Assembly (NCBI RefSeq): GCF_900450705.1 | Contig: NZ_UGHK01000003.1 | Coordinates: 1 to 64,000, forward strand | Direction of reading: 5' to 3' | DNA from: Avibacterium paragallinarum | GTDB lineage: Bacteria > Pseudomonadota > Gammaproteobacteria > Enterobacterales > Pasteurellaceae | Length of the DNA: 64,000 nucleotides | Shown here: positions 30,242 through 38,032 of the stretch, piece by piece | Layout of the letters: every line of letters starts with the position of its first letter | Position numbering within the stretch: the first letter of the stretch is position 1 | Made by a program: the position numbers and the translations under genes | Notes under the pieces: generated by a model | Told to the model about the DNA's origin: nothing | Databases searched by the model: none | The model's input: only the letters and a program-made list of their open reading frames with translations

Positions 30242-30274
30242 AAAAAAGTGCGGTAGAAAATGACCGCACTTTTT
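30242..30274. terminator. Bidirectional uptake-signal terminator
   Basis: Inverted AAAAAGTGCGGT and ACCGCACTTTTT pair between converging genes ending at 30240 and 30277. T runs lie on both strands. Confidence 0.9.
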
Positions 30275-30276
30275 AA

Positions 30277-30759
30277 TCATTTTGGCAAGTCTTCAATGTA
30301 ATCCAAATCATCACGTTTATTCAGTAGATAGCGTTTCGCATTCATTGCAGTAGGAAGTCCAATAGGTAATTCAATGCCAACAACTTCATAGGCAAGCCCT
30401 AGCGATTGATCTATTTGGATATAAAAAATATCCCCTTTATCAAGGGTAAATTCTCCCTCAATATCTGGTTCAATCATTGCCATTATTTTAATGCGGATAT
30501 CATTCGCATTTTCACCGTCAGCAAGAATTTTTGAGGCTTGCCACGGCTCGATAAATAAGACTTTTGCCATACCAAGATGTTTAAAATCAATTTCTGATAC
30601 ATCTTCTCCGCCTAGAACATCAAACGCCCCAATTTGATTTTTTCCATTGGCAGATAAATAGATTTTTTGAAAGCAGGTTGCATCGAACGCATTGGGGTGA
30701 TTAAGTGTAACCTGTCTTGCCATATTGTGTAGTTGTTGATGAACTTGAGTTTGTGCCAT
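30277..30759 (-). CDS. Head-tail connector-type protein, unknown
   Basis: 160 residues with a GGAGGAG site. Beta-rich (YLSANGKNQIGAFDVLGGEDVSEIDFKHLGMAKVLFI, GDIFYIQIDQSLGLAYEVVGIELP). No catalytic motif. It is the last gene of the leftward four-gene late unit starting at 32842. Connector or neck role suggested only by context. Confidence 0.5.
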   Translation of the reverse strand: MAQTQVHQQLHNMARQVTLNHPNAFDATCFQKIYLSANGKNQIGAFDVLGGEDVSEIDFKHLGMAKVLFIEPWQASKILADGENANDIRIKIMAMIEPDIEGEFTLDKGDIFYIQIDQSLGLAYEVVGIELPIGLPTAMNAKRYLLNKRDDLDYIEDLPK

Positions 30760-30768
30760 CGCTCCTCC

Positions 30769-31236
30769 TTAAATGGTAATCCATTCATTGAAATCTGAGT
30801 AATGCTCAAAGGCATTCAATGAATCTTGCATCTGCGTCGTTTTTTTGGCGAAGAAACATAATGCGATTACGGCAAATTGTTCATTGGTTATCTCGCCATA
30901 AATGGCAAAATTTGTGCCATTTTCTGTAATTTTGTCAATTTCTACAGCGGGAATGGCTTGTTTGGCTAACTGTCCAAAGGTAAGCCGACTACTATTGTGA
31001 TAGAAACGAAAATCCTGAAAGGCTTGGCGGAAGTCTTTTTCAGAAAACGAATAATCAAAATCTTTCTGAGGTTGATTGGTGATTAAGCCTGCCATTTCAC
31101 CGTGTTCGTTTTTTGCTCGCTCTTTTCTCAGCGCAATAGCACGATCGATATAGAGACGCTGTTCATTTTCATCTAGTACAGCGAGAACCGTTGCAGGTCG
31201 CCCCTGAAATCCCCCGATGTTTGCTTGTAACAACAT
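30769..31236 (-). CDS. Unknown late phage protein
   Basis: 155 residues, starting in a TAATG overlap with the upstream gene. An N-terminal beta region (LQANIGGFQGRPATVLAVLDENEQRLYIDRAIALRKERA) is followed by a helical end (FNEWITI). No recognisable family. Co-transcribed with the head genes of the leftward unit. Confidence 0.5.
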   Translation of the reverse strand: MLLQANIGGFQGRPATVLAVLDENEQRLYIDRAIALRKERAKNEHGEMAGLITNQPQKDFDYSFSEKDFRQAFQDFRFYHNSSRLTFGQLAKQAIPAVEIDKITENGTNFAIYGEITNEQFAVIALCFFAKKTTQMQDSLNAFEHYSDFNEWITI

Positions 31237-31973
31237 TAGTCTAATAACTCCGAAATAGATGTACCTTCTAAATTATGAAAAAACATTTGTCGAGTTTTAA
31301 TTTGCTGTTCTTGCAATACTACTGCTTGAACTGTTGGTAGATAAGGAGTGCGATTAACCTTATCGCCTAAAAAGTAAGGAGTATTGCAATTAAAGGTGAG
31401 ATCAAAAACTAAAACGGTCAAATTATCTTGATCTGCAATTTGTTGAGGCGCCCCAAAGATCTGGCTATCTTCTAATTGCATTGGAAAGCCGTAGTTCAAG
31501 TCATTGTAATGGTTGATAGAGAATAAATGCCGATTGCCATAATCGCCACAATACAATTTAAACTGGCTAGCAAGTGAAAAGGCGGTTTCGTGATCGGGAG
31601 CAAAAAGGACGATTTGAACACGCTGATCGTGTTTATCTAAACGAAGATAAAAAAAGTTACCTTGATCATCGCATACAGTGTATTTTGGCAGTGCCACACT
31701 ACGCCCTTTTTCTAAGCCCGTGGAGCTATAATCCTTAGCGAAGCCCATTAAAAAGATCGGTAGCGGGCTGCGTGTTCCATTTGCGGCTTTTTCTCGCCAT
31801 TTGTTTAATGCTTCTTCTACTTGATCAACAAGGCGGCCCGGTACAATTGCCATTTTTTTATTATCAGGGCGGGTGATAAAGTGGGCAATGGCTTGATTAC
31901 CATTGGCGACAAGTTGCTGAAAAAACCGTTGCATAAAATGGGCCGCAGCTTCTTTAATTGCACGCGTTGCCAT
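31236..31973 (-). CDS. Unknown late phage protein, probable tail or neck component
   Basis: 245 residues from the ATG at 31973, 2 bases after the previous stop. Helical N-terminus (MATRAIKEAAAHFMQRFFQQ), then a mixed region (LPIFLMGFAKDYSSTG, YLRLDKHDQRVQIVLFAPDHET). No known motif. Length and gene order would suit a tail terminator or neck protein. Confidence 0.5.
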   Translation of the reverse strand: MATRAIKEAAAHFMQRFFQQLVANGNQAIAHFITRPDNKKMAIVPGRLVDQVEEALNKWREKAANGTRSPLPIFLMGFAKDYSSTGLEKGRSVALPKYTVCDDQGNFFYLRLDKHDQRVQIVLFAPDHETAFSLASQFKLYCGDYGNRHLFSINHYNDLNYGFPMQLEDSQIFGAPQQIADQDNLTVLVFDLTFNCNTPYFLGDKVNRTPYLPTVQAVVLQEQQIKTRQMFFHNLEGTSISELLD

Positions 31974-31975
31974 TG

Positions 31976-32842
31976 TTAAAATCCCCAAACTTGATTAAAC
32001 CGCTTCATTGATTCGGTGATCGCTTTGGGTTCTTCGGTTTCAACCGTTTCAATTTTAGCCGTTTTAAAGTGATTAGCTTGAGAAATTGCGTCATCAAGGT
32101 CGATCGGATTAAATTTTTCGTTTTCTTTTTGTCGAACTAATTTCTGTTGCAAAAAAAGCACGTCATCAGTGAGTAAATCATTATGATTAAGCGTTTCTGC
32201 AAGAGTATCAGCAAGCTGTTTATTCTCAGTAAGTAGCTGCAGCTTATCCTTTTTGAGTTGGTCTATACTGTCTAGTAGATAGTCTATATAGTCTGCTTGT
32301 AACTCTGGAGCGATCCCCGTGCTGGTTTCTATTTCATCAAGAACAAGCACGACTTGCTCAACATTTTCGTCTGCCGAGTCAAGCATTACAGAATAAGGGC
32401 GATTCGCTGAATAATTCGGGAATAAGACATAATCAAAACCGTGAAAAGAATGATCACGACCTAAAATAACACTCGAAAAACCACCGCTCTTTTCTTGTGA
32501 TTGAGCATAGGCTTTACGACCCGGATCATTATCAAAAAATTCTGCTTGATGTTCAATTGTGCCATCTTCATAGGCTTTTAAATAAACCGTACGAAAGCAA
32601 GGTTCAAGATTGATGACCTTGCCATCAATTACCCCGCCTTCTTTCGGCTCAGCCCCAAATTTTGTACGTGGCCAATGTCCATAATAACCGTGTAAATCCC
32701 CAAGTTTTACCCGCTCTTGCATTGCGGGGGAGTTAATGTTTTCAACCAATTTGGGAATATTAAAATTTCTTACCGTACCGTTAAAACGACGCATACGTTC
32801 TTTTAAGTTGTACCGAATGATCGGTGTTACCATCTTTGTCAT
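31976..32842 (-). CDS. Prohead protease/scaffold candidate
   Basis: 288 residues, AAGGAA site, first gene of the leftward unit from late promoter E. The N-terminal part (GYYGHWPRTKFGAEPKEGGVIDGKVINLEPCFRTVYLKAYEDGTIEHQAEFF...GGFSSVILGRDHSFHGFDYVLFPN) has the feel of a prohead protease. A C-terminal coiled coil (LDSIDQLKKDKLQLLTENKQLADTL) would serve as scaffold. P1 has a 295-residue head protease next to its portal. No catalytic triad is assigned. Confidence 0.5.
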   Translation of the reverse strand: MTKMVTPIIRYNLKERMRRFNGTVRNFNIPKLVENINSPAMQERVKLGDLHGYYGHWPRTKFGAEPKEGGVIDGKVINLEPCFRTVYLKAYEDGTIEHQAEFFDNDPGRKAYAQSQEKSGGFSSVILGRDHSFHGFDYVLFPNYSANRPYSVMLDSADENVEQVVLVLDEIETSTGIAPELQADYIDYLLDSIDQLKKDKLQLLTENKQLADTLAETLNHNDLLTDDVLFLQQKLVRQKENEKFNPIDLDDAISQANHFKTAKIETVETEEPKAITESMKRFNQVWGF

Positions 32843-32874
32843 TGCATTTCCTTTTTATTGAGATACATACCCGT

Positions 32875-32925
32875 ATTATGAAAAATACAGTGAGAAAAAG
32901 TGCGGTATTTTTCCTAATAGGAAAA
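32875..32925 (-). promoter_or_regulatory. Late promoter E, leftward arm
   Basis: Shares palindrome TTTTCCTAATAGGAAAA (32909-32925). 28 bp to the left is CATAAT (minus strand, 32875-32880). Predicted start about 32868, 26 bases before ATG 32842. Confidence 0.8.
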
Positions 32926-32959
32926 TTGCAATCATCGCTTTAAAGTAAGTGCGTATGCT
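32909..32959 (+). promoter_or_regulatory. Late promoter E, rightward arm
   Basis: Same palindrome, 28 bp, TATGCT (32954-32959). Predicted start about 32966, 27 bases before ATG 32993. No -35 box. Confidence 0.75.
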
Positions 32960-32992
32960 GTGCCTATTATTTTCACAAAAGGATAATTTGAT

Positions 32993-35900
32993 ATGGCACT
33001 TAATCTGACTTTTTGGGATAACCAACAAAACCCAGTAAATACCACTGTTGAGCAATTATTTGACGCATTACGAAACGATGATATGAAAGCAGGGCTGATG
33101 TATGAGCCTTGCACAATGGATGATGTTCTTGATGGAACAGAACCAAGTAATGCACTGATTATGGATGCAATTATTGCACAATATGCCAAATTGACAGCAA
33201 AAATGAATATTATGCAACGTGTGATGTCCCGATCAGGCGTTGATGTAAAAGATAGTGAAGGGAAAACAGTACCGCTTACTGTGGTAGGTTATCAAATCTC
33301 CGATCCGTTTATGCGATTAGGCACGGCAAATGTAGTCGCTTTATTTGAACTCTCTGATGGGCAAACCGTTTCTATCTATTTTCATAATCCCGATACAACC
33401 CCGAAAAAAATTACCCCACAAGATGAGGTGATTTCTTTCAAATGGTTGCTAAACAAAAAAGATATTACGATTGTAGTTGCCCCAGAAAAAGGTAAGGATA
33501 TTGATGTGCGTCAAGTGGCATTACGCATTATGAAAATTGCCGCTAAAAATTCTGCTGCCTTTGCTCGCCAAAATAAAAATCGCAAAGAACGCCTTGAACG
33601 TGTCAATGCGTTGCGTACGCGTGTTGCGGAAAAGGAAAAAATTCTTGCTCAGAAATTGAAAAAAATTGATGAACTTCAATATTTGAAGGCACAAGAAGAG
33701 GTGGACCAGCTCCTTGAAGATGAACGCTTAATGGATAGCGAACTTAACGCTTCGCTTTACGCTGAATTAAAAGCCTTAGATCGTTTATCAGACCGCGAAG
33801 ATGAGTTAGATAATATTTACCAAGCCCGAGTGGTTGCTGTTCGCAATATGTTGAGAGATAAGGGGTGGAAAGGTGAGAGTTACAAAGAATTAAGTAAAGA
33901 GGGGTACGTTTTAACCGAAACCTATCATTATTCAAAATCAGGCACAAATATGATCGGCGTAACTTATTCAATTCCTGAATTAAACCTTAGCTACACCGAT
34001 GAATTAACTGATACCCCTGAGGCAATCGCAGAAATGATTAATGAACCTGTTGATAAGGCATTAAAAGCATTGCGTTTAAGTCAAGTGGAAAGTGACAAGG
34101 AAGAAGATAAAGAACAACCTATAGCGATTTCAGGCAAAGAATTTGGCGAGTTTGATACGGAGAGCGAAGAGGGGAAGACTAAGTTTAGAATGGCAGTGCG
34201 TGAGTACTTAGAAAATAACTTAAAAGGAAAATGGATTAGAAATAAAGCGTTAGATCAAGATATTGAAATTAGACAACGTGGAATTAACGAGCTTATCGCG
34301 TGGTCTGCTAATCCTAAAAAATTGCAAATTGCGGCTGTTATAGAACAGGTTATTGCAACAGCAAAACCTAAGAATGGTATAGCAGCTTGGGAAGAAAACA
34401 CGAAAAAGGGGAAAAAGCGTAATGTAAAAGGCTATTATCGTTTTGCAAATAGCGTAAATATTGCTGGCGAAAACGTGAATTTTGACGTGTTGATTGAGCA
34501 AGATGAAAAAGGGCTATTGCATTATGACTTCATTTTACCAAGAAAATCAAAAGCCATTATGGATAATATTGATATCGGCTCTGATACCTATCCAGAGAAA
34601 GATCAATCAACCATAACGGCTTTTGCTAGAGAAAACAATAACATTATTCTAGATGAAGCTCAAGAAGAATATATGATCAATATCATTCTTTTAGATGAAA
34701 AAGGCGATGTGATTGAGGAGGAAGAGGGAAGTGTACAAGTAGAAAAAACAGAGGATAAATTACAAGAAGATCAACCTATAGTGATTTCAGGCAAAGAATT
34801 TGGCGAGTTTGACACTGAGACGGAAGAGGGCAAAAAGGCATTACGGAGTAAAGTGTTAGAACATTTAACTGAAACTTTAAAAGGAAAGTGGGTTAAAAAC
34901 CTATTTTTAGATAGAGATATTGAGATCCGCAAGCGAGGTATTAAGAAAACGTTAGCAAACTCAGCCAACCCTCTAAAATTAAAAGCATTAGCACAACTTG
35001 AAGAGATTATCAAAACGGCTAAAGGCAGCAAGGACTATATCCAAGATAATTTTAAAAGCGATAAAAAGCCTAATGTATTAAGATATTTTCATTTAGAAAA
35101 TCACGTTTTGGTTGATAATAGACCATTAAAAATTAATGTCGTAATTGAAGAGGACACTAATGGATTACTTCATTATGATTTAACGCTTGAGAAAAATAAA
35201 GTTGCACTTGATAGCATAGAACCCTTCCTGAACACAATTCCAGGGACATTCAATGCAAAAAGTGCAACTGGAAACAGTATAGAAAACTTAGAGGGAGAAT
35301 GCAATAGTAAAGACGGTTTCGATGCAATTATGGATAGCATAGAAATGAAAAAGGTTGGATCGTACGAGGCTAACAAATCCTCTGTTTCCAACCTTTACCA
35401 AGCTCAATCATCTGAGCTACTGCTTGATAATATCGCTATTCTAGATGGTATTGATGTAGAAAAGGCTACAAACTTGCCGAGCAAATACGGTGAGAGTCGC
35501 CTAATCCAAGCTCAATCTGAGCCACAGCCTGATAATACCGCCATTCTAAATGGTAAGCAAGTGAAAAATAGCCTCAATCCACTTTTACTTGATGATACGC
35601 AACAAGCTAACTTAATGATTGCATTAAACTATGCCGCAACCCTTGATGACGGATTGGTTATTGACGCGACAAAACTTGCACAAGATCAGCTTGAAGCAGC
35701 ATTAAGCGTCCTTGAAAATAATTTGCCAATTAACGAGCAAGAGGGGAATATCGCCCAAGCCGAACTTGAGCGTGAGCATATTGCTTCGATCAAAGAGGCT
35801 TTAGCAGTCTTACAATCTCAGCCTACCTTAGATAGTGCAGAGAGTGAGGGAAGATATGTTTTAAATCTGTTTGTGGAATATCAAGATGAAAACGGCAACT

Positions 35901-37531
35901 GGGTTGAGTTGAAAGATGATGAAGATGAGTCAGAGGCTCCAACAGAAGAGCCAGAAAATACTACTGAGCCTGAAAAGTTCCAACCTACACCTGTTTTACT
36001 TCATACTTCTTCACTCTATCAAGGGGAGGGTTATAGACCTGTTTTAGCTGGAAGAGATGAAGAAATTGAACAATTTAAACAGGCTGGATATACACTAGAG
36101 CCATTTTCAATTGATGGTAAATCTTCTACTTATTCTGTGTACAAAACCGAAGAACCTTATGATGTTCATATCACAGCTAACTGGTATAGCAATGGGGAGA
36201 AAAGCTATTGGGTTGATGTTTCGCCACAAGAAGGTTATGTGATTGACATAACAGAAAGTAATAGCGAGCAACCTCAAGTTGCAGGGGCCTATGACAAAGC
36301 CAACAGTGTTGCTGAGGCTATCCAATTAGCAGATAAGTTAATTGAAGAAGAAAAACACTATCGCCCATTGCGTAAAGCTGCGCCTACGTTAAATGGCTAC
36401 TATCAAGCTACGAAAGGGCGGAGCAAGACGCACTATTTTAACGTTTGGCATAATCAAGAAGAGAGTGAATATGGTGCCTATATTCAATGGTCGGCAGGTG
36501 GAAAAGAGGAAATTAAGGCTTCTTCTGAAGCAGAATTAAAACAAAAAGTCGAAACATTCTTCCGCACTTATGTGAAAGGAAATTTACCTGAAATTGTTTT
36601 TGTTAAAGGAGAAGATATTTTGGGGATTACGCCCAAAGAGACAATAAATGAAACTGTTGATGATAATTTGCCTGAGTTAGTATTGCCCGAAAATGCAAGT
36701 CGTAAAGAATTAGCCGAAGTAGTGGAAAACTGGCTGAAAGCTAATTTACAAGGGAAGATTATTAAAACGGTTGATAATAAAACGGTGGCGTTTAATCGCT
36801 CAGATAGCGTAAAACATTTGAGCTTTGATGGTAGCCGTTCAGTCTTGGCTGCGAAAGCAGCAACTAAAGTCGCAGAAATATTTTCAACAGGACAATTTAT
36901 TGAGCGACAAACTTTAAATAAAGAACGAAATGACAAATTTGTCGCTTTCCATTTGTATGAAAAAACCGTAGAAATTGATAAAAATATGGTAAAAATTCAA
37001 GCAAAAGCGGGAGAGAAACTAGATGGGACGTTAGAAACATTACCTAATTTACTTGCCTATCATCATAAAGTCATTTTAGACGATGGTAATAAAAATGCCA
37101 TTATAGACTTTGCTGGATTCATTGGAACGGAAAACCGTCAAGAGCCACCTCCGCCTAATAATGGCATGAATGATAATACTGCTATTTTAGACGATGTGCA
37201 AGAGGAAGATCTTTTAGCAACATTAATTATTCTCGAAATTCGTGATAAAGAGGGTAATTTGATTGATTTGGATCAATTAGATGAACAAGAAGAAAATGAG
37301 GTAGAGGAGAATGCGGTGAATAACGCTATTGAACTAGATGAACAAAAACAAGCTGATATTCAATTTTTGCAAGATGTGATTGACTGCAAAATTGATGTAT
37401 TAGCCGATGATTTTTACAACAAATTAGAACCAATCGCCACTCGGGTTTATGACTATAATGAAGAATTGGTATCAAAAGCCGTAGATGCTTATGCGAATAA
37501 AACCGATGAATATGCTATTGCAACAGAATAA
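32993..37531 (+). CDS. 1512-residue multidomain polyvalent-type protein, DarA-like start
   Basis: A unique N-terminal domain of about 200 residues (ALNLTFWDNQQNPVNTTVEQLFDALRND) precedes a coiled coil (about 200-270). Two LPD3-like domains follow at about 380-530 and 597-745. They share GKEFGEFDTE.EEG, LKGKW(I/V)(R/K)N, D(Q/R)DIEIR.RGI and KLLHYD-type ends. A more divergent copy lies at about 1230-1375 (LKANLQGKIIK...YHHKVILD). Short acidic motifs of the type ILD..., DE.GNLI.L are repeated between them. LPD domains mark large polyvalent proteins injected with phage DNA or plasmid DNA. The DarA match is tentative. Confidence 0.65.
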   Translation: MALNLTFWDNQQNPVNTTVEQLFDALRNDDMKAGLMYEPCTMDDVLDGTEPSNALIMDAIIAQYAKLTAKMNIMQRVMSRSGVDVKDSEGKTVPLTVVGYQISDPFMRLGTANVVALFELSDGQTVSIYFHNPDTTPKKITPQDEVISFKWLLNKKDITIVVAPEKGKDIDVRQVALRIMKIAAKNSAAFARQNKNRKERLERVNALRTRVAEKEKILAQKLKKIDELQYLKAQEEVDQLLEDERLMDSELNASLYAELKALDRLSDREDELDNIYQARVVAVRNMLRDKGWKGESYKELSKEGYVLTETYHYSKSGTNMIGVTYSIPELNLSYTDELTDTPEAIAEMINEPVDKALKALRLSQVESDKEEDKEQPIAISGKEFGEFDTESEEGKTKFRMAVREYLENNLKGKWIRNKALDQDIEIRQRGINELIAWSANPKKLQIAAVIEQVIATAKPKNGIAAWEENTKKGKKRNVKGYYRFANSVNIAGENVNFDVLIEQDEKGLLHYDFILPRKSKAIMDNIDIGSDTYPEKDQSTITAFARENNNIILDEAQEEYMINIILLDEKGDVIEEEEGSVQVEKTEDKLQEDQPIVISGKEFGEFDTETEEGKKALRSKVLEHLTETLKGKWVKNLFLDRDIEIRKRGIKKTLANSANPLKLKALAQLEEIIKTAKGSKDYIQDNFKSDKKPNVLRYFHLENHVLVDNRPLKINVVIEEDTNGLLHYDLTLEKNKVALDSIEPFLNTIPGTFNAKSATGNSIENLEGECNSKDGFDAIMDSIEMKKVGSYEANKSSVSNLYQAQSSELLLDNIAILDGIDVEKATNLPSKYGESRLIQAQSEPQPDNTAILNGKQVKNSLNPLLLDDTQQANLMIALNYAATLDDGLVIDATKLAQDQLEAALSVLENNLPINEQEGNIAQAELEREHIASIKEALAVLQSQPTLDSAESEGRYVLNLFVEYQDENGNWVELKDDEDESEAPTEEPENTTEPEKFQPTPVLLHTSSLYQGEGYRPVLAGRDEEIEQFKQAGYTLEPFSIDGKSSTYSVYKTEEPYDVHITANWYSNGEKSYWVDVSPQEGYVIDITESNSEQPQVAGAYDKANSVAEAIQLADKLIEEEKHYRPLRKAAPTLNGYYQATKGRSKTHYFNVWHNQEESEYGAYIQWSAGGKEEIKASSEAELKQKVETFFRTYVKGNLPEIVFVKGEDILGITPKETINETVDDNLPELVLPENASRKELAEVVENWLKANLQGKIIKTVDNKTVAFNRSDSVKHLSFDGSRSVLAAKAATKVAEIFSTGQFIERQTLNKERNDKFVAFHLYEKTVEIDKNMVKIQAKAGEKLDGTLETLPNLLAYHHKVILDDGNKNAIIDFAGFIGTENRQEPPPPNNGMNDNTAILDDVQEEDLLATLIILEIRDKEGNLIDLDQLDEQEENEVEENAVNNAIELDEQKQADIQFLQDVIDCKIDVLADDFYNKLEPIATRVYDYNEELVSKAVDAYANKTDEYAIATE

Positions 37532-37550
37532 TCAATAAGGAAAAAGAAAC

Positions 37551-37575
37551 AAGCCCTGCTATTTGGCAGGGTTTA
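37551..37575. terminator. Terminator between converging genes
   Basis: AGCCCTGC-type stem with GCAGGG and a 6-base loop, followed by TTTATTATTTT on the plus strand. It can end the 32993 gene. A half late site AGGAAAA (37538-37544) with TATTAT 29 bp downstream overlaps it; this is weak. Confidence 0.75.
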
Positions 37576-37584
37576 TTATTTTGA

Positions 37585-37770
37585 TTAGGCGATAATAGGT
37601 GTTTGAGGATTTGCTTCCATAACATGCCAGATTTCTGCTTGGGCCTGGTCGTAGTCTTTATATCCTTGGTGTCCAGTTGCAATAATCTTATCATCTAGCC
37701 ATAAACGCCAACGCCATTTTAAGCCCGTATCACGGTAAATTTGGAAATGTAATCCATTTAAACTATTCAT
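37585..37770 (-). CDS. YegP-like (DUF1508) small protein, second copy
   Basis: 61 residues from ATG 37770 with an AAGGAG site. The motif LHFQIYRDTGLKWRWRLWLD...IIATGHQGYKDYDQAQAEI follows the YegP pattern (F.IY.D....RWRL......I....GY). It is divergent from the 37783 gene, with 12 bases between start codons and face-to-face ribosome sites, as in the 5262/5498 pair. The whole pair is inverted relative to the first copy. Confidence 0.7.
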   Translation of the reverse strand: MNSLNGLHFQIYRDTGLKWRWRLWLDDKIIATGHQGYKDYDQAQAEIWHVMEANPQTPIIA

Positions 37771-37782
37771 CGGAGACTCCTT

Positions 37783-38031
37783 ATGCAGCAGCAAGAAAAG
37801 AAAAAAGAAATTTATTTATGTGATTATCAGTATAACGGCAAACTACGTAGTTTTAAAGTTGAAGCCGAAAGTTGGGACGATGCAAGAGAGATTGTTAGGG
37901 CAATGGGAACTGCTGAGGTAATAGGGATTTTGTATAAAGAAATTTATATCCAGCCCCAATCATTAACCGCTCGTATAGTAACAAGAATGGCTAAATTCTT
38001 CGGCAAAGTGCCACAACGTAAGGAATTTTAA
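37783..38031 (+). CDS. Small phage protein, paralogue of 5262-5483
   Basis: 82 residues, with a GGAG site. YLCDYQYNGKLRSFKVEAESWDDAREIVRAMGTAEVIGILYKEIYIQPQSLTARI aligns throughout with the 5262 protein. One base separates it from the methyltransferase ATG at 38033, so they are coupled. Function unknown. The repeated association with a YegP-like gene suggests a functional pair. Confidence 0.7.
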   Translation: MQQQEKKKEIYLCDYQYNGKLRSFKVEAESWDDAREIVRAMGTAEVIGILYKEIYIQPQSLTARIVTRMAKFFGKVPQRKEF

Positions 38032-38032
38032 T

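Noticed and set aside
37538-37579. Additional late promoter before the 37783 gene
   Set aside because: Half site only, spacing of 29 and overlap with a terminator; kept as a weak possibility within the terminator entry.
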